From an uncultured bacterium (GTDB lineage: Bacteria; Elusimicrobiota; Elusimicrobia; Elusimicrobiales; Elusimicrobiaceae): a stretch of 64,000 nucleotides of DNA. Position numbers and translations under genes: made by a program. Under the pieces are notes generated by a model. It was not told where the DNA came from, made no database searches, and saw only the letters and a list, made by a program, of their open reading frames with translations. This document shows positions 18,206-26,510 of the stretch, one piece after another. Position 1 is the stretch's first letter. The number at the start of each line of letters is the position of its first letter. The DNA is taken from NCBI GenBank assembly GCA_949294085.1, contig CASFFX010000003.1:228325-292324 (forward strand), given 5' to 3'.

Positions 18206-19732
18206 ATGGTAAATCTTTTTAAGCCCACCTCCTATACAGCCGGGGCCGCGCTGGCCGTGGGCGCCACGCTGGCGTGGAAAGTGCTTTCCTTTGCCAACGC
18301 CCTCTTGATTGCTTTGTACTTCGGCGCCGGGCAAAATACCGATATCTATTTTTATTTGATGATGGTGCTGGGGTTTGGGCTGACGTTCCTGCAGCGGATG
18401 AACGCGGCGGTGGTAATTCCCGAAGCCATGGCGCGCGAAGCCCAACTGCCGGGCTCCGGTCGGCCGCTGTTAAATGGATTTTTGTACTTTTACGTGTTTC
18501 TGCTGGCGGGGCTGGCCCTGGCGGGCGCGGCGGCCCCGGTGGGGCTAGCGCGGCTGTTTTCCCGCTTTGGGGCGGAGCAACTGGCGGCCCAGCGCACCTT
18601 GATTACTTGCAGTTTTATTTTGTTTGGGCTTCAACTGCTCTGCGCCTATCTGACGGCCGTACTGGAAATGCACCGCCGGTTCGCTTCGGCCCTGTTAACC
18701 CCCTTGAACGCGTTGCTGCCTTTGGCGTTTTTGGTGGGGTTTGGGCGCCAGTGGGGCATTATCAGCATGGTGTACGGCTTTTTGGCGGCCAACCTGCTGC
18801 AAGTGCTCGTTTACGGATTTTGGCTTAAAAAAGAATTGGCCTGGCAGTTCCGCCCCGGCAAAACCGCGTGGCCCAAACAGCTCACCCGCAACCTGGCCAG
18901 CAACCAGCTGATTGAACTGGCCAATATTGCCAGCAGCCTGCTGCCGATTTATCTGTTAAGCGGGTACGCGGCGGGGCTGGTCAGCTCGCTCAACTATGCC
19001 AAACAACTTTCCGACTCGCCGACCGAAATCTTTACCTACCGCGTGGCCAATGTGTCCAAAATCCAATTAACCGACAACGCCGCCCGCCAAAAATGGGACC
19101 AGCTAAACGACAACTTTTTGTCCACCCAGCACTTTCTGCTGTTTGTACTTACGCCGCTGGCGGTGTTTACGTGTTTTTTCGCACCGGAAATCGTAACGCT
19201 GTTTTTTAAGCGCGGCCATTTTACCGGGCAAGACGTGCAAAACGCCGCCGCTTTTTTGCGCCCGCTGATGGGGACTTTGTGGTTTCTGGCGCTGATTACG
19301 CTGCAAAACAATGTGGTGGCGGCCGGACGGAAAGTGAAGGAAAGCTTGCCCTATGCGCTGGCATGCATTGGCCTGTTTATTGCGGCGGTTCCTTTTACCA
19401 TGCAGCGGTGGGGCGCGTTTGCCTTTCCCTACACGCAGGTGGCCTGCAGCTGCGTCAGTTTGGGGATTAATTATGCACTATTTAAGAAATACTTCCCGCA
19501 GGTGCAATACGTCCGCTCGCTCCAAGCGGCGGGGCGGCTGCTGGGGCTAAACCTGCTGGCGCTCGTGCCGGCGGCAGGCGTCTATATCGGGTGGGGAAAA
19601 CAACTGCCGGTATGGGCAATTGTGAGTTGCTGCGGGGTGGTGTTTGTAGGCGTGCTGTGGGGGCTTGCTTATAAAAGCGGGGATTGGCAGCTCTTTTGCA
19701 AACGGCTCAGCGGGCTGACCGAAAAAATTTAA
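18206..19732 (+). CDS. MurJ/MviN-like lipid flippase
   Basis: The 508-residue protein has about 12-14 hydrophobic helices and the MviN pattern: an N-terminal Ala/Gly-rich helix, YLMMVLGFG, then a cytoplasmic loop with RLFSRFG. MurJ-type flippases move lipid II or other polyprenyl-linked glycans across the inner membrane. Three glycosyltransferase genes converge on it, so it could handle a surface glycan rather than peptidoglycan, and sequence alone does not settle this. It has no visible Shine-Dalgarno site. Its stop codon overlaps the stop of the convergent glycosyltransferase. Confidence 0.82.
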   Translation: MVNLFKPTSYTAGAALAVGATLAWKVLSFANALLIALYFGAGQNTDIYFYLMMVLGFGLTFLQRMNAAVVIPEAMAREAQLPGSGRPLLNGFLYFYVFLLAGLALAGAAAPVGLARLFSRFGAEQLAAQRTLITCSFILFGLQLLCAYLTAVLEMHRRFASALLTPLNALLPLAFLVGFGRQWGIISMVYGFLAANLLQVLVYGFWLKKELAWQFRPGKTAWPKQLTRNLASNQLIELANIASSLLPIYLLSGYAAGLVSSLNYAKQLSDSPTEIFTYRVANVSKIQLTDNAARQKWDQLNDNFLSTQHFLLFVLTPLAVFTCFFAPEIVTLFFKRGHFTGQDVQNAAAFLRPLMGTLWFLALITLQNNVVAAGRKVKESLPYALACIGLFIAAVPFTMQRWGAFAFPYTQVACSCVSLGINYALFKKYFPQVQYVRSLQAAGRLLGLNLLALVPAAGVYIGWGKQLPVWAIVSCCGVVFVGVLWGLAYKSGDWQLFCKRLSGLTEKI

Positions 19733-20910
19733 TGCTTCAAAATGCGCTTGACCGCGTCCAGCACGCTTTGGGCGCTGACCGCCTGGGTGCACGGCGCCGC
19801 CACCGCGCCCAACGGGCACTTCAGCATCCAATCGTTGCTGACCCACATGCATCCGCCGCAAGGCCCGGCGGCCAGGTTTTCGTTTTTGGCGTAGCCGAAA
19901 AAATGTGCGGAAGAAGGCCCGAATATCACCACGCTGCGCACGTCTAAAAATTGGGCCAAATGCACCAGTCCGCTTTCCGTGTCCACGTGTGCCAGCGCGC
20001 CTTGCAAAATAGAAGGCAGCTCCTGCACGCGGGTTTTGCCCACCAAGCACACATCGGCTTCTTCGTAAACGGGGCTGTTTTGGCCGCCCAGCTGCACCAG
20101 TTTAATGTGCGGGAAAGCCTGCTTAAACAACCGGAAAAATTCACACCACCGCACCGCCGGCCACGCCCGGGTGGGCCGCTGACGGGAAACCGTCTGCGCC
20201 GAGCTGGTGCCGTCATGAAAAGTAAGGTACGAAACGCCTTCCAAGCCCCATTTTTGGCGGGCATGGTCCGTTACGCTTAGCTGGGCAAACGCATCGTGCG
20301 GCAGTTCGGTCCCGGCCGTATAAGCCATTAAATCAAAACGCCGTCCGCCCTGTGCATAAAGCCAGCGTCCCAATACGCCTTCCGTCAAAAACAAATCGTC
20401 CAACAGCGTTCCCAGCGCCGCCTGCGCCTGCTGAGCCCGCTGCAAAACCGGCAAAAAATCCGGCGCGTTCCGCCGCAAGCGTTCTTCATTTACGTGCAAA
20501 AATTTTGCCGCCAGGCAAGCCTGCACGGCCAAATCATAATCGGCCGTATAAAAATCGTCCTGTGTAAGCACGTTGGTCTTTTCGTCTGCGCCGAACAACG
20601 TTTCCCCCACGCCGGGCAGCGGGGCATACACGTCAAACACCGCCTGCGGCAAATACGTGCGGTAGGCCATGACCAGCCGCTTGGCACACGCGGCGTCCCC
20701 CAATCCGCCCGGCAGCCAAAACAAGACCCGCAGCGGATCCTGCGGCCGCGGCAGACGGCGGCGCCAATTTTTCAACTGTGCCAAAAACGCTTTTTTGCGC
20801 CGGCTCCAGGCAAAAGCGGCCCGCACCAGGCGGCTGTCCCGGCCGCGCCAGTCCAGTAATTCCTGCCACTCTTTCAAACTTAATTTCACGTGAGGGTCGT
20901 TCCAATTCAT
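19729..20910 (-). CDS. GT9-like (heptosyltransferase family) glycosyltransferase
   Basis: The 393-residue protein has the GT9 two-domain layout. LFWLPGGLGDAACAK lies near residue 65 at the first nucleotide-binding fold. A C-terminal DTESGLVHLAQFLDVRSVVI followed by FGPSS matches the family acceptor/donor motif. GT9 enzymes usually add heptose or related sugars to LPS core. A Cys pair (CGGCMW) near the end resembles the Cys-containing tail of several GT9 proteins. Its ATG overlaps the stop of the upstream glycosyltransferase (ATGA), so the two are co-expressed. Confidence 0.82.
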   Translation of the reverse strand: MNWNDPHVKLSLKEWQELLDWRGRDSRLVRAAFAWSRRKKAFLAQLKNWRRRLPRPQDPLRVLFWLPGGLGDAACAKRLVMAYRTYLPQAVFDVYAPLPGVGETLFGADEKTNVLTQDDFYTADYDLAVQACLAAKFLHVNEERLRRNAPDFLPVLQRAQQAQAALGTLLDDLFLTEGVLGRWLYAQGGRRFDLMAYTAGTELPHDAFAQLSVTDHARQKWGLEGVSYLTFHDGTSSAQTVSRQRPTRAWPAVRWCEFFRLFKQAFPHIKLVQLGGQNSPVYEEADVCLVGKTRVQELPSILQGALAHVDTESGLVHLAQFLDVRSVVIFGPSSAHFFGYAKNENLAAGPCGGCMWVSNDWMLKCPLGAVAAPCTQAVSAQSVLDAVKRILKH

Positions 20911-21989
20911 TTTACGGCTTCCTTGCAGAGTGTTTCGTAAGCGTCTATATATTTATGCAGGGAAAAACGGCTGACGACTTCCTGCGCTTTTTGCCCAAAT
21001 TGCCGCCGCAGCTCTTCCGAGCGCATCAGCTCGGCCATTTTGGCGGCCAGCCGTTCGGTATAATTGGGCTTGACCAAAAACCCGTCCACCCCGTCCCGCA
21101 CGATTACGTCCGGCCCGTTGCAGTTAAAACTCACCACCGGCAGTCCGTACGCCATGGCTTCCAACAGCACCATGGGAAATCCTTCCGTTCGGGAGGACAT
21201 GGCATACAGCTGCACGTGCCGATACACCGCCGCCAAATTTTGTACGGGCGGCACAAACTGCACACTGTGCTGGACGTCCAACGTTTCGGCTAATCCCTTT
21301 AATTCGGCTTCCTCTTCGCCCGCACCGATAATGCACAGCCGCCAGTCGGCAAAATCGTCGCACACGCGCCGCCACGCTTCCAGCAGCAGGTCAAAACCTT
21401 TTTGGCGAACCAGCCGCCCCACGGCCAGCACGTATTTTTTGTCTTCCTGCAAAAATTCGGGCCGCGCAAAAAAACCCTTTTCCGGGGCGAGTGCAGGATT
21501 GTAAATGACCACCGGCTTCCAATGCGCGTGATACATGGCCACAAATTTGCGGTCCCGCTCCGACAGTACGGCCACGCGGTACGCCTTGCGCAGCAGCCAA
21601 TTGCGCAAGATTTTCCATTTTAGGGAACATTTTAGAATCCGCACGTCCAAATGGTCCGCATAAATATACGGAATCCGCAGCAACCAACAGCATGCCAAAA
21701 TGCTGACCGTCATAAAGCTAATAACCACGTCCGGCCGAAGCGCCCGCAAGGCGCGGCCCATTTTCCACAAACGGGGAATCGCCCCCAAAACGCCCGCCTG
21801 CTTGAAAGTGGGCAACGAAATGCGCATGCGGCGCACCCCGGCGGGAAGCGTGTAAAAATCGGGGACGGAATCGTCCAACGTCAGCAACGTTACCTCGTGC
21901 CCGCGCTCCGCCAGGCCGCCGCACAAATACGTCATCACGCGTTCCGCGCCGCCGCCGCCCAACGTGCCAATTACACAAGTGATTTTCAT
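20907..21989 (-). CDS. GT4 family glycosyltransferase
   Basis: The 360-residue GT-B enzyme starts at KITCVIGTLGGGGAERVM, which is the classic GT4 N-terminus. It has the C-terminal donor-binding region SSRTEGFPMVLLEAMA with the conserved Glu pair, preceded by VGRLVRQKGFDLLLEA. It should transfer a nucleotide-activated sugar to a lipid-linked or LPS acceptor. The acceptor cannot be inferred. I chose the second ATG because it opens the Rossmann fold directly. The longer frame would begin inside a hairpin. Confidence 0.87.
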   Translation of the reverse strand: MKITCVIGTLGGGGAERVMTYLCGGLAERGHEVTLLTLDDSVPDFYTLPAGVRRMRISLPTFKQAGVLGAIPRLWKMGRALRALRPDVVISFMTVSILACCWLLRIPYIYADHLDVRILKCSLKWKILRNWLLRKAYRVAVLSERDRKFVAMYHAHWKPVVIYNPALAPEKGFFARPEFLQEDKKYVLAVGRLVRQKGFDLLLEAWRRVCDDFADWRLCIIGAGEEEAELKGLAETLDVQHSVQFVPPVQNLAAVYRHVQLYAMSSRTEGFPMVLLEAMAYGLPVVSFNCNGPDVIVRDGVDGFLVKPNYTERLAAKMAELMRSEELRRQFGQKAQEVVSRFSLHKYIDAYETLCKEAVK

Positions 21990-22006
21990 GGTGTCTTCTT
22001 GCAAAA

Positions 22007-22028
22007 TGCCCCGGCCGAAACCGGGGCA
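22007..22028 (-). terminator. Weak terminator or attenuator between two glycosyltransferase genes
   Basis: TGCCCCGG and CCGGGGCA form an eight-pair stem with a six-base loop. On the minus strand only four T residues follow, so read-through into the next gene is likely. Confidence 0.5.
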
Positions 22029-22034
22029 CTTCAT

Positions 22035-23048
22035 TTATTTAAGCAAGTCCAAAAATACGCCGACAAAATCGTCAAACGGATATTTGTCTTTGAGTTTGCT
22101 GGCTTCCAGCGCAATCCCCACGCGTTTGCCCCAGTTGACCATCAAATCATCCAGCGCAATGGTGAAGGGTTCTTCTTCGTCGGCGTTTACAATCACGCCG
22201 TTAATGCCGTTGGCCACCAAGTCGGTAACGGGGTCGCTTTCGCACGCCACGCACGGCAGTTTGCTGGCCATCGCGTCCAGCAAAATATCGGCATTGGCCG
22301 GGTCCAGCGCGGGGTATGCAAAAATATCGGCATTGCGCAGCAAGCTGTACACATCGCCGTCATCCGGCACGATTTCCGTGCTGTCCTGCAGGTGATTTTT
22401 GGCGATAAATTTAGCCATTGCCGCCTTGCCCGTTCCGTCCCCCACAATCGTCAAATGCCAGGTGGAGTGAGCCGGCGCCAGCCGCGCCCACGTTTTCAGC
22501 AGGTTTTCAAAGCCGCTTTCTTTGGCCAGTTTTCCCACCGCCACAATGTTGTTTTCCTTCTTGAAGCAAGCCGGTTTATTGTAGTTGTAATGTTCCACCC
22601 ACACGGCCGGATTGGTAACTTCCTGCACTTTCAAGCCGGTGTAGGCTTTTTTGTTAAGCGGTTTGTCCGTGGTGCGAATTACAAAAATTTGTTTGGCTTT
22701 TTTAAGCAGCGCCTTTTTGTCTTTGGCGGCTTTGTCTTCTTTGAAGCCTTCGTTTTCGGCGTAGGCAAACGGTACGCCCGCTTCCGCCGCGGCCTGGCAG
22801 CCGGGCAAGTTCATCAGCGAAATGACAAAATCCGTTTGTTCCTTTTTCAACGCCGTGGCCAGCGTTTTGGTTTTGGCGGTAGCCGCATATTCCTTCAGCG
22901 TTATGGGCGAATCTTTCACTTTCACTTTGCCTTTTGCGGCACGCAGCGTAACGGCAAACCCTTTCGCCGCCAACGATTCTCCCAGTTTTACCCCCAAGCG
23001 GGAAGCGGTGAATTCTTTATTCCCGCCCACAAAAATGGTTACGTTCAT
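22035..23048 (-). CDS. Glycosyltransferase, GT-B fold, divergent GT4
   Basis: The 337-residue protein has a GT4-like C-terminal half: NIVAVGKLAKESGFENLLKT, then ADIFAYPALDPANADILLDA and a change of the usual E-x7-E motif. The N-terminal half is unusually Lys-rich (for example AKGKVKVKDS and KAAKDKKALLKKAKQ) and has lost the usual Gly-rich loop. The start is fixed by AGGAGGG just upstream. A sugar-transfer role in the same surface-glycan pathway as its neighbours is likely, but activity is less certain because of the divergence. Confidence 0.75.
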   Translation of the reverse strand: MNVTIFVGGNKEFTASRLGVKLGESLAAKGFAVTLRAAKGKVKVKDSPITLKEYAATAKTKTLATALKKEQTDFVISLMNLPGCQAAAEAGVPFAYAENEGFKEDKAAKDKKALLKKAKQIFVIRTTDKPLNKKAYTGLKVQEVTNPAVWVEHYNYNKPACFKKENNIVAVGKLAKESGFENLLKTWARLAPAHSTWHLTIVGDGTGKAAMAKFIAKNHLQDSTEIVPDDGDVYSLLRNADIFAYPALDPANADILLDAMASKLPCVACESDPVTDLVANGINGVIVNADEEEPFTIALDDLMVNWGKRVGIALEASKLKDKYPFDDFVGVFLDLLK

Positions 23049-23166
23049 ATTTCCCTCCTGACAAACGGACAAACCATTCCGTTTTTCCTTCATTTTCTCT
23101 TTAAGTCTATTTTACATAAAAAATCCGCCGAAGCGGAATATTTTTCCGTCTAAGCGCGGCGGGCAT

Positions 23167-23190
23167 AAAAAAACCGCCCTTTCGGGCGGT
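23167..23190 (-). terminator. Terminator downstream of the initiator tRNA
   Basis: ACCGCCC and GGGCGGT pair around TTTC with seven T residues after it on the minus strand. A second small hairpin with a T-run (about 23118-23137) follows and may act as a backup. Confidence 0.85.
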
Positions 23191-23203
23191 ATCAGTAAAA
23201 ATC

Positions 23204-23277
23204 TTGCGGGGACTGGATTTGAACCAGTGATCTCAAGGTTATGGGCCTTGCGAGATACCAGGCTTCTCTACCCCGCA
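23204..23277 (-). tRNA. tRNA-Met(CAT), initiator type
   Basis: The cloverleaf is complete: acceptor TGCGGGG/CCCCGCA, anticodon stem CAAGG/CCTTG with loop CCCATAA, and T stem ACTGG/CCAGT. Position 11-24 is A:T, a hallmark of bacterial initiator tRNAs. The first acceptor pair is the weak T1:A72 instead of the usual C:A mismatch, and only two of the three G:C pairs of the anticodon stem are present. CCA is not encoded. Confidence 0.88.
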
Positions 23278-23282
23278 ATGTT

Positions 23283-23311
23283 ATTATAACACTTTAAGCG
23301 TCCAAATGCAA
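23283..23311 (-). promoter_or_regulatory. Promoter of the initiator tRNA
   Basis: On the minus strand TTGCAT, a 17-base spacer and TATAAT end about six bases before the mature tRNA. Confidence 0.72.
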
Positions 23312-23343
23312 ACGGCCGCCCAGCCCCAGTCCTTCCGAGGGAG

Positions 23344-25074
23344 TTATTCTTTGTACATCGGATAAAAATAAATGCCCATATACACCGGGTTATCCACAAA
23401 GTTTTTGACTTGGGAGCGCATGGCCCACAGCCCCGTGGGATGCACGGTATAGATTTGCATGGCATCGTCGTGCATCAAGTTGTGCACCTGCTTATAAAGG
23501 GCATTGCGCTTGGCGGGATTGGTTTGCGCGACGGCTTGTTCAATCAAAGCGTCGGCCTGCGGGTTTTTGTATCCCTGCGACAGCGCATAGCGCCCCTTGC
23601 TGTGAATAAACGGGAAATAAAAGTTATGCGCATCGGCATAGTCGGCCACCCAGCCGCGGGCCCACATGGGCATTTGGCGTTTGGCCGTCTTTTCCAGGAA
23701 GGAAGGCCACGTTACGCCGCGCAGGTCTATTTGAAACTTCGGGTTAAGGCTTTCCACGTTCCGTTTCAAAATTTCGCTGGCAATTTGGCGCATGTCGCCG
23801 CTGGTGTTGTAGGTAATGGTAAACTTGAACCCTTTTTCCCACACTTGTCCGCCCCAGGCTTTTTGGAAGTGCTCTTTGGCTTTTTCCAAGTCAAAATGAT
23901 ACCGGCGGAAGCTGTCGTCGTACTGGACCAAACCGGCGGGCGCGGGCCCCACGGCTCTTTCCCCGCGGCCCTCCATGGATTCTTTCAAAAACGCCTCGTA
24001 ATCAAACGCGTATTCAAACCCCAGGCGCAGGTCCTTGTCGGCAAAGAAATCCGAGGGGATTCCCTGCCCGTCCAACTGGCCGGAGCCCACGTCCGGATTG
24101 GCCTGCATATTGATATGGCGCGTAAAGAAAATGACGGGATCCGTGCGCAGCCGGGGCAAATCGTCATACACCGTTACTTCCGGGTTTCCCTTCAGCTGGG
24201 CCGCAAATTTGGTGGAAATTTCCGCCACGTCCGCGTCCCCCGTTTCCAACATCAGGCGCATGGTGGAGGGTTCGTCCACCGTCATCAAATGGATGGTTTT
24301 TAAGCGCGGCGCTCCCGCAAAATAGGCTTCGTTGGCGGCCAGCGTCAGGCGTTTGGCGGCCACGTCCCACCGCACCACCCGAAAGGGCCCCGTACCGTTT
24401 TCGGCCGCAAAGAAGGGCGAAGAATCTTTCGTAAAATTGTTGAATTTTTTCCAGGTGTTTTCTTCGCCGTCCCAGGCGCCGCGTTGAACGGCCCAATTTT
24501 TGCTCATTACGTAGCTCCACCGCGCCATAATGGACAAAAACGGCGCAAACGGACGCTTGAGCGTAACGATTACGTTGTCCCCTTCCACCCGCACGGCCTG
24601 GGCCGCTTGCCGAAAATCCACCACGATATTGCCTTTTTCGTCCCGCGTGGACGAAACGCCCAAAATCGGCTCCAGCAACAGGCTGGAAGGCCCGCCCGAC
24701 ACGTCGGACAGCATAAAGCGAAGCAGGGAATAGCGCACGTCCTCGGGGGTCAGTTCCGTACCGTCGTGGAATTTGACGCCTTTGCGAATTGGAAACGTAT
24801 AAGTCCGCCCGTCCGGGGAAATCAACCCGTTCTCCCGGCTGGGGACCTGCGTCGCCAGCGAAGGCTCCAGCTCCGTCAGCGAGCTGCCTTTGAATTTGAG
24901 CAGTGTGTCATACACGTTAATCAGCCAGCCGTGCGTTACGCCGTCGTAAGAATACACCGGATCCAGCGATTCCATTTCGCCTTTGTGGGCGACAATCAGC
25001 GTGTCTTTCGTGTCCTGCGGGGCACACGCCCAAAACAGCGCGGCCATACCTAATAAAATCCAATATTTTTTCAT
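23344..25074 (-). CDS. Oligopeptide-type ABC transporter substrate-binding lipoprotein
   Basis: The 576-residue family 5 solute-binding protein has lipobox FWAC (Cys17), so it is probably a lipoprotein exposed to the periplasm. The SBP_bac_5 signature lies near residues 75-125 (RKGVKFHDGTELTPEDVRYS). Family members bind peptides, nickel or other small ligands for ABC import. The ligand cannot be told and no permease genes are adjacent. Its ATG overlaps the stop of the upstream C39-like peptidase gene by four bases, so the pair may link peptide cleavage with uptake. Confidence 0.9.
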   Translation of the reverse strand: MKKYWILLGMAALFWACAPQDTKDTLIVAHKGEMESLDPVYSYDGVTHGWLINVYDTLLKFKGSSLTELEPSLATQVPSRENGLISPDGRTYTFPIRKGVKFHDGTELTPEDVRYSLLRFMLSDVSGGPSSLLLEPILGVSSTRDEKGNIVVDFRQAAQAVRVEGDNVIVTLKRPFAPFLSIMARWSYVMSKNWAVQRGAWDGEENTWKKFNNFTKDSSPFFAAENGTGPFRVVRWDVAAKRLTLAANEAYFAGAPRLKTIHLMTVDEPSTMRLMLETGDADVAEISTKFAAQLKGNPEVTVYDDLPRLRTDPVIFFTRHINMQANPDVGSGQLDGQGIPSDFFADKDLRLGFEYAFDYEAFLKESMEGRGERAVGPAPAGLVQYDDSFRRYHFDLEKAKEHFQKAWGGQVWEKGFKFTITYNTSGDMRQIASEILKRNVESLNPKFQIDLRGVTWPSFLEKTAKRQMPMWARGWVADYADAHNFYFPFIHSKGRYALSQGYKNPQADALIEQAVAQTNPAKRNALYKQVHNLMHDDAMQIYTVHPTGLWAMRSQVKNFVDNPVYMGIYFYPMYKE

Positions 25075-26030
25075 GATTTCCTCACAATGTACGCGGCTCC
25101 TTTTTTATGGTTGAGCCAGGCATTTGCAAATTCCCGCGCCTGATACGCGCGCAATACGTTAGCCCGTTTGGAAGCGGCCGGGTCGGCCACCAGCACTTTG
25201 CCGTTTTTCCACCCGCGCACCACCAACAAGTGGCCCGGAGTGCGGTCTATCGCGGCGCCGCCCAGTTCTCCGTGTTCATACGCCACGCTGGCCACTACCA
25301 GCGAATCGGTCGTAACAAAATCTTTCAGTTCTTCCAGCGCGCCGAAACGGCGCACATACGCCTGTGCGCCCACCCGGCCTGCATAGGCGGTGTTAAACGT
25401 CCAATTGCCGTAAATGCCGGCCGTCGGGTCAAACACCCCGCGCAGCACGTCCTCCAGCGGCACCGTGATTCCCAGCGCCTGCAGCGCCATACACAGCGAA
25501 ACCGGGCTGCATACGCGGCGGCGGTCTGGGTGTTTCAACTCCATTTGCGAAATGGGTTCTACTGCTTTTTCAAACGAACCGGCGGGCAAACGGGCGGCGT
25601 TTTTTTCGTTGTATTCAAACGGGGCCCGCACCAAAGCCGCCGCCAAAAGCGTCAGTTTGGCAGGCCCGGAAATTTTCAGCCGGTAGCGGTACGCTTCCGC
25701 TGGGCGGGATAGGGTCAGCTTGTCCGTTTCCAGACGGCCGAAATCCGTCTGCTGCGGCGGAAAACTGGTGTAGAGCTTATCGGACAAAAGCCCCATTTTG
25801 TAAAAATCGCTCCACTTGCCCCCTTCCAGCACCTGAACTTCCAGCAAAATACATCCGTCTTTTTCCGCCCGATAATTGGCCGACAGCACTAACGACGAAA
25901 ACGGAAACACCGTTTTGACGGGAACGGAAAGTTCGGTTTGAATACCGTCGGCGCGGGAAACCCGCTCCGCATCGGCAGAAGTATGGGATATATTGAATAC
26001 GGGCGAACGCCACGAAGCATGCTGGACCAT
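25071..26030 (-). CDS. C39-like cysteine peptidase with N-terminal beta domain
   Basis: The protein has 319 residues. Residues about 30-135 look like a beta-sandwich. Residues 155-319 resemble the C39_2 papain-like fold with a plausible triad: Cys174 (RRVCSPVS), His267 (PGHLLVVRGW) and Asp283 (VADPA). I see no signal peptide or membrane segment, which is odd for a peptidase next to a periplasmic binding protein. The first in-frame ATG beyond the tRNA lies 14 bases after tRNA-Pro, with AAGG upstream. No terminator lies between them, so it is probably read from the tRNA-Pro promoter. Confidence 0.75.
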   Translation of the reverse strand: MVQHASWRSPVFNISHTSADAERVSRADGIQTELSVPVKTVFPFSSLVLSANYRAEKDGCILLEVQVLEGGKWSDFYKMGLLSDKLYTSFPPQQTDFGRLETDKLTLSRPAEAYRYRLKISGPAKLTLLAAALVRAPFEYNEKNAARLPAGSFEKAVEPISQMELKHPDRRRVCSPVSLCMALQALGITVPLEDVLRGVFDPTAGIYGNWTFNTAYAGRVGAQAYVRRFGALEELKDFVTTDSLVVASVAYEHGELGGAAIDRTPGHLLVVRGWKNGKVLVADPAASKRANVLRAYQAREFANAWLNHKKGAAYIVRKS

Positions 26031-26043
26031 AAACAAAACCTTA

Positions 26044-26116
26044 TCGGGGCACCCGGACTTGAACCGGGAACCTCCCGCTCCCAAAGCGGGCGCTCTACCA
26101 CTTGAGCCATGCCCCG
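26044..26116 (-). tRNA. tRNA-Pro(TGG)
   Basis: Acceptor CGGGGCA/TGCCCCG, anticodon stem CCCGC/GCGGG with loop TTTGGGA (anticodon TGG), and T stem CCCGG/CCGGG. The discriminator is A. CCA is not encoded. A protein gene starts 14 bases downstream on the same strand. Confidence 0.95.
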
Positions 26117-26125
26117 AATAAGTAT

Positions 26126-26153
26126 ATTGTAGCAATTTTGCGTTCGGTTCCAA
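26126..26153 (-). promoter_or_regulatory. Promoter of tRNA-Pro and probably the C39 peptidase operon
   Basis: On the minus strand TTGGAA, a 16-base spacer and TACAAT end about nine bases before the tRNA. Confidence 0.6.
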
Positions 26154-26203
26154 CCGAAAAATCGAACTTCTTTTTGCACCAAGCCTTTGGTGCGCTTGGG
26201 CGC

Positions 26204-26229
26204 AAAAAACCCGCGTTTACACGCGGGTT
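26204..26229 (-). terminator. Terminator after the CAT tRNA
   Basis: AACCCGCG and CGCGGGTT pair around a six-base loop and a six-base T-run follows on the minus strand. A perfect hairpin, GCACCAA/TTGGTGC (26176-26193), follows without a T-run. Confidence 0.85.
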
Positions 26230-26235
26230 CAAAAC

Positions 26236-26309
26236 TGCGCCCACCAGGACTTGAACCTGGAACCCACCGATTATGAGTCGGTTGCTCTAACCGATTGAGC
26301 TATAGGCGC
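26236..26309 (-). tRNA. tRNA with CAT anticodon, probably tRNA-Ile2 (lysidine type)
   Basis: The cloverleaf has acceptor GCGCCTA/TGGGCGC, anticodon stem ACCGA/TCGGT, loop CTCATAA and a T stem based on CAGG/CCTG. Consecutive C4:G69 and C5:G68 pairs are the features TilS uses to pick tRNA-Ile2 in E. coli. The CGACTCATAATCG arm also matches that type. An elongator tRNA-Met remains possible. CCA is not encoded. Confidence 0.85.
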
Positions 26310-26322
26310 TAAATCTTTTTTT

Positions 26323-26331
26323 ATTATAACA
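26323..26331 (-). promoter_or_regulatory. Extended -10 promoter of the CAT tRNA
   Basis: TGTTATAAT on the minus strand is an extended -10 box about 13 bases before the tRNA. No clear -35 is seen. Confidence 0.6.
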
Positions 26332-26382
26332 AATTACAACCCCGGACGGGAAAAGAGAAAATTTCCTTTTCTTAAAAAAATG

Positions 26383-26391
26383 TGCTAAAAT
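26383..26391 (+). promoter_or_regulatory. Extended -10 promoter of tRNA-Gln
   Basis: TGCTAAAAT lies 11 bases before the tRNA. The -35 region is weak. Confidence 0.6.
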
Positions 26392-26402
26392 ATTTATGTT
26401 GA

Positions 26403-26476
26403 TCCGGGATGGTGTAATGGTAACACGGATGCCTCTGGAGCATTAATTCTAGGTTCGAGTCCTAGTCCCGGAACCA
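26403..26476 (+). tRNA. tRNA-Gln(CTG)
   Basis: Acceptor TCCGGGA/TCCCGGA, anticodon stem GATGC/GCATT (first pair G:T) with loop CTCTGGA (anticodon CTG), and T stem CTAGG/CCTAG. It is the only one of the five tRNAs here that encodes its CCA end. Its last 12 bases and the following terminator are duplicated 189 bases downstream. Confidence 0.93.
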
Positions 26477-26510
26477 GATTTTAACCGCCGCAAGGCGGTT
26501 TTTTATTGGC
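26465..26510 (+). repeat. Direct repeat copy 1: tRNA-Gln 3' end plus terminator
   Basis: These 46 bases run from GTCCCGGAACCA of the tRNA through the AACCGCC/GGCGGTT hairpin to TTATTGGC. They recur at 26654-26699 with a single mismatch (T26482 against C26671). Confidence 0.95.
26483..26505 (+). terminator. Terminator of tRNA-Gln
   Basis: AACCGCC and GGCGGTT pair around GCAA, and a T-run follows. Confidence 0.9.

Noticed and set aside
26176..26193. Perfect hairpin GCACCAA/TTGGTGC between two tRNAs
   Set aside because: No T-run follows on either strand, so it is not a terminator, and no partner repeat is seen.
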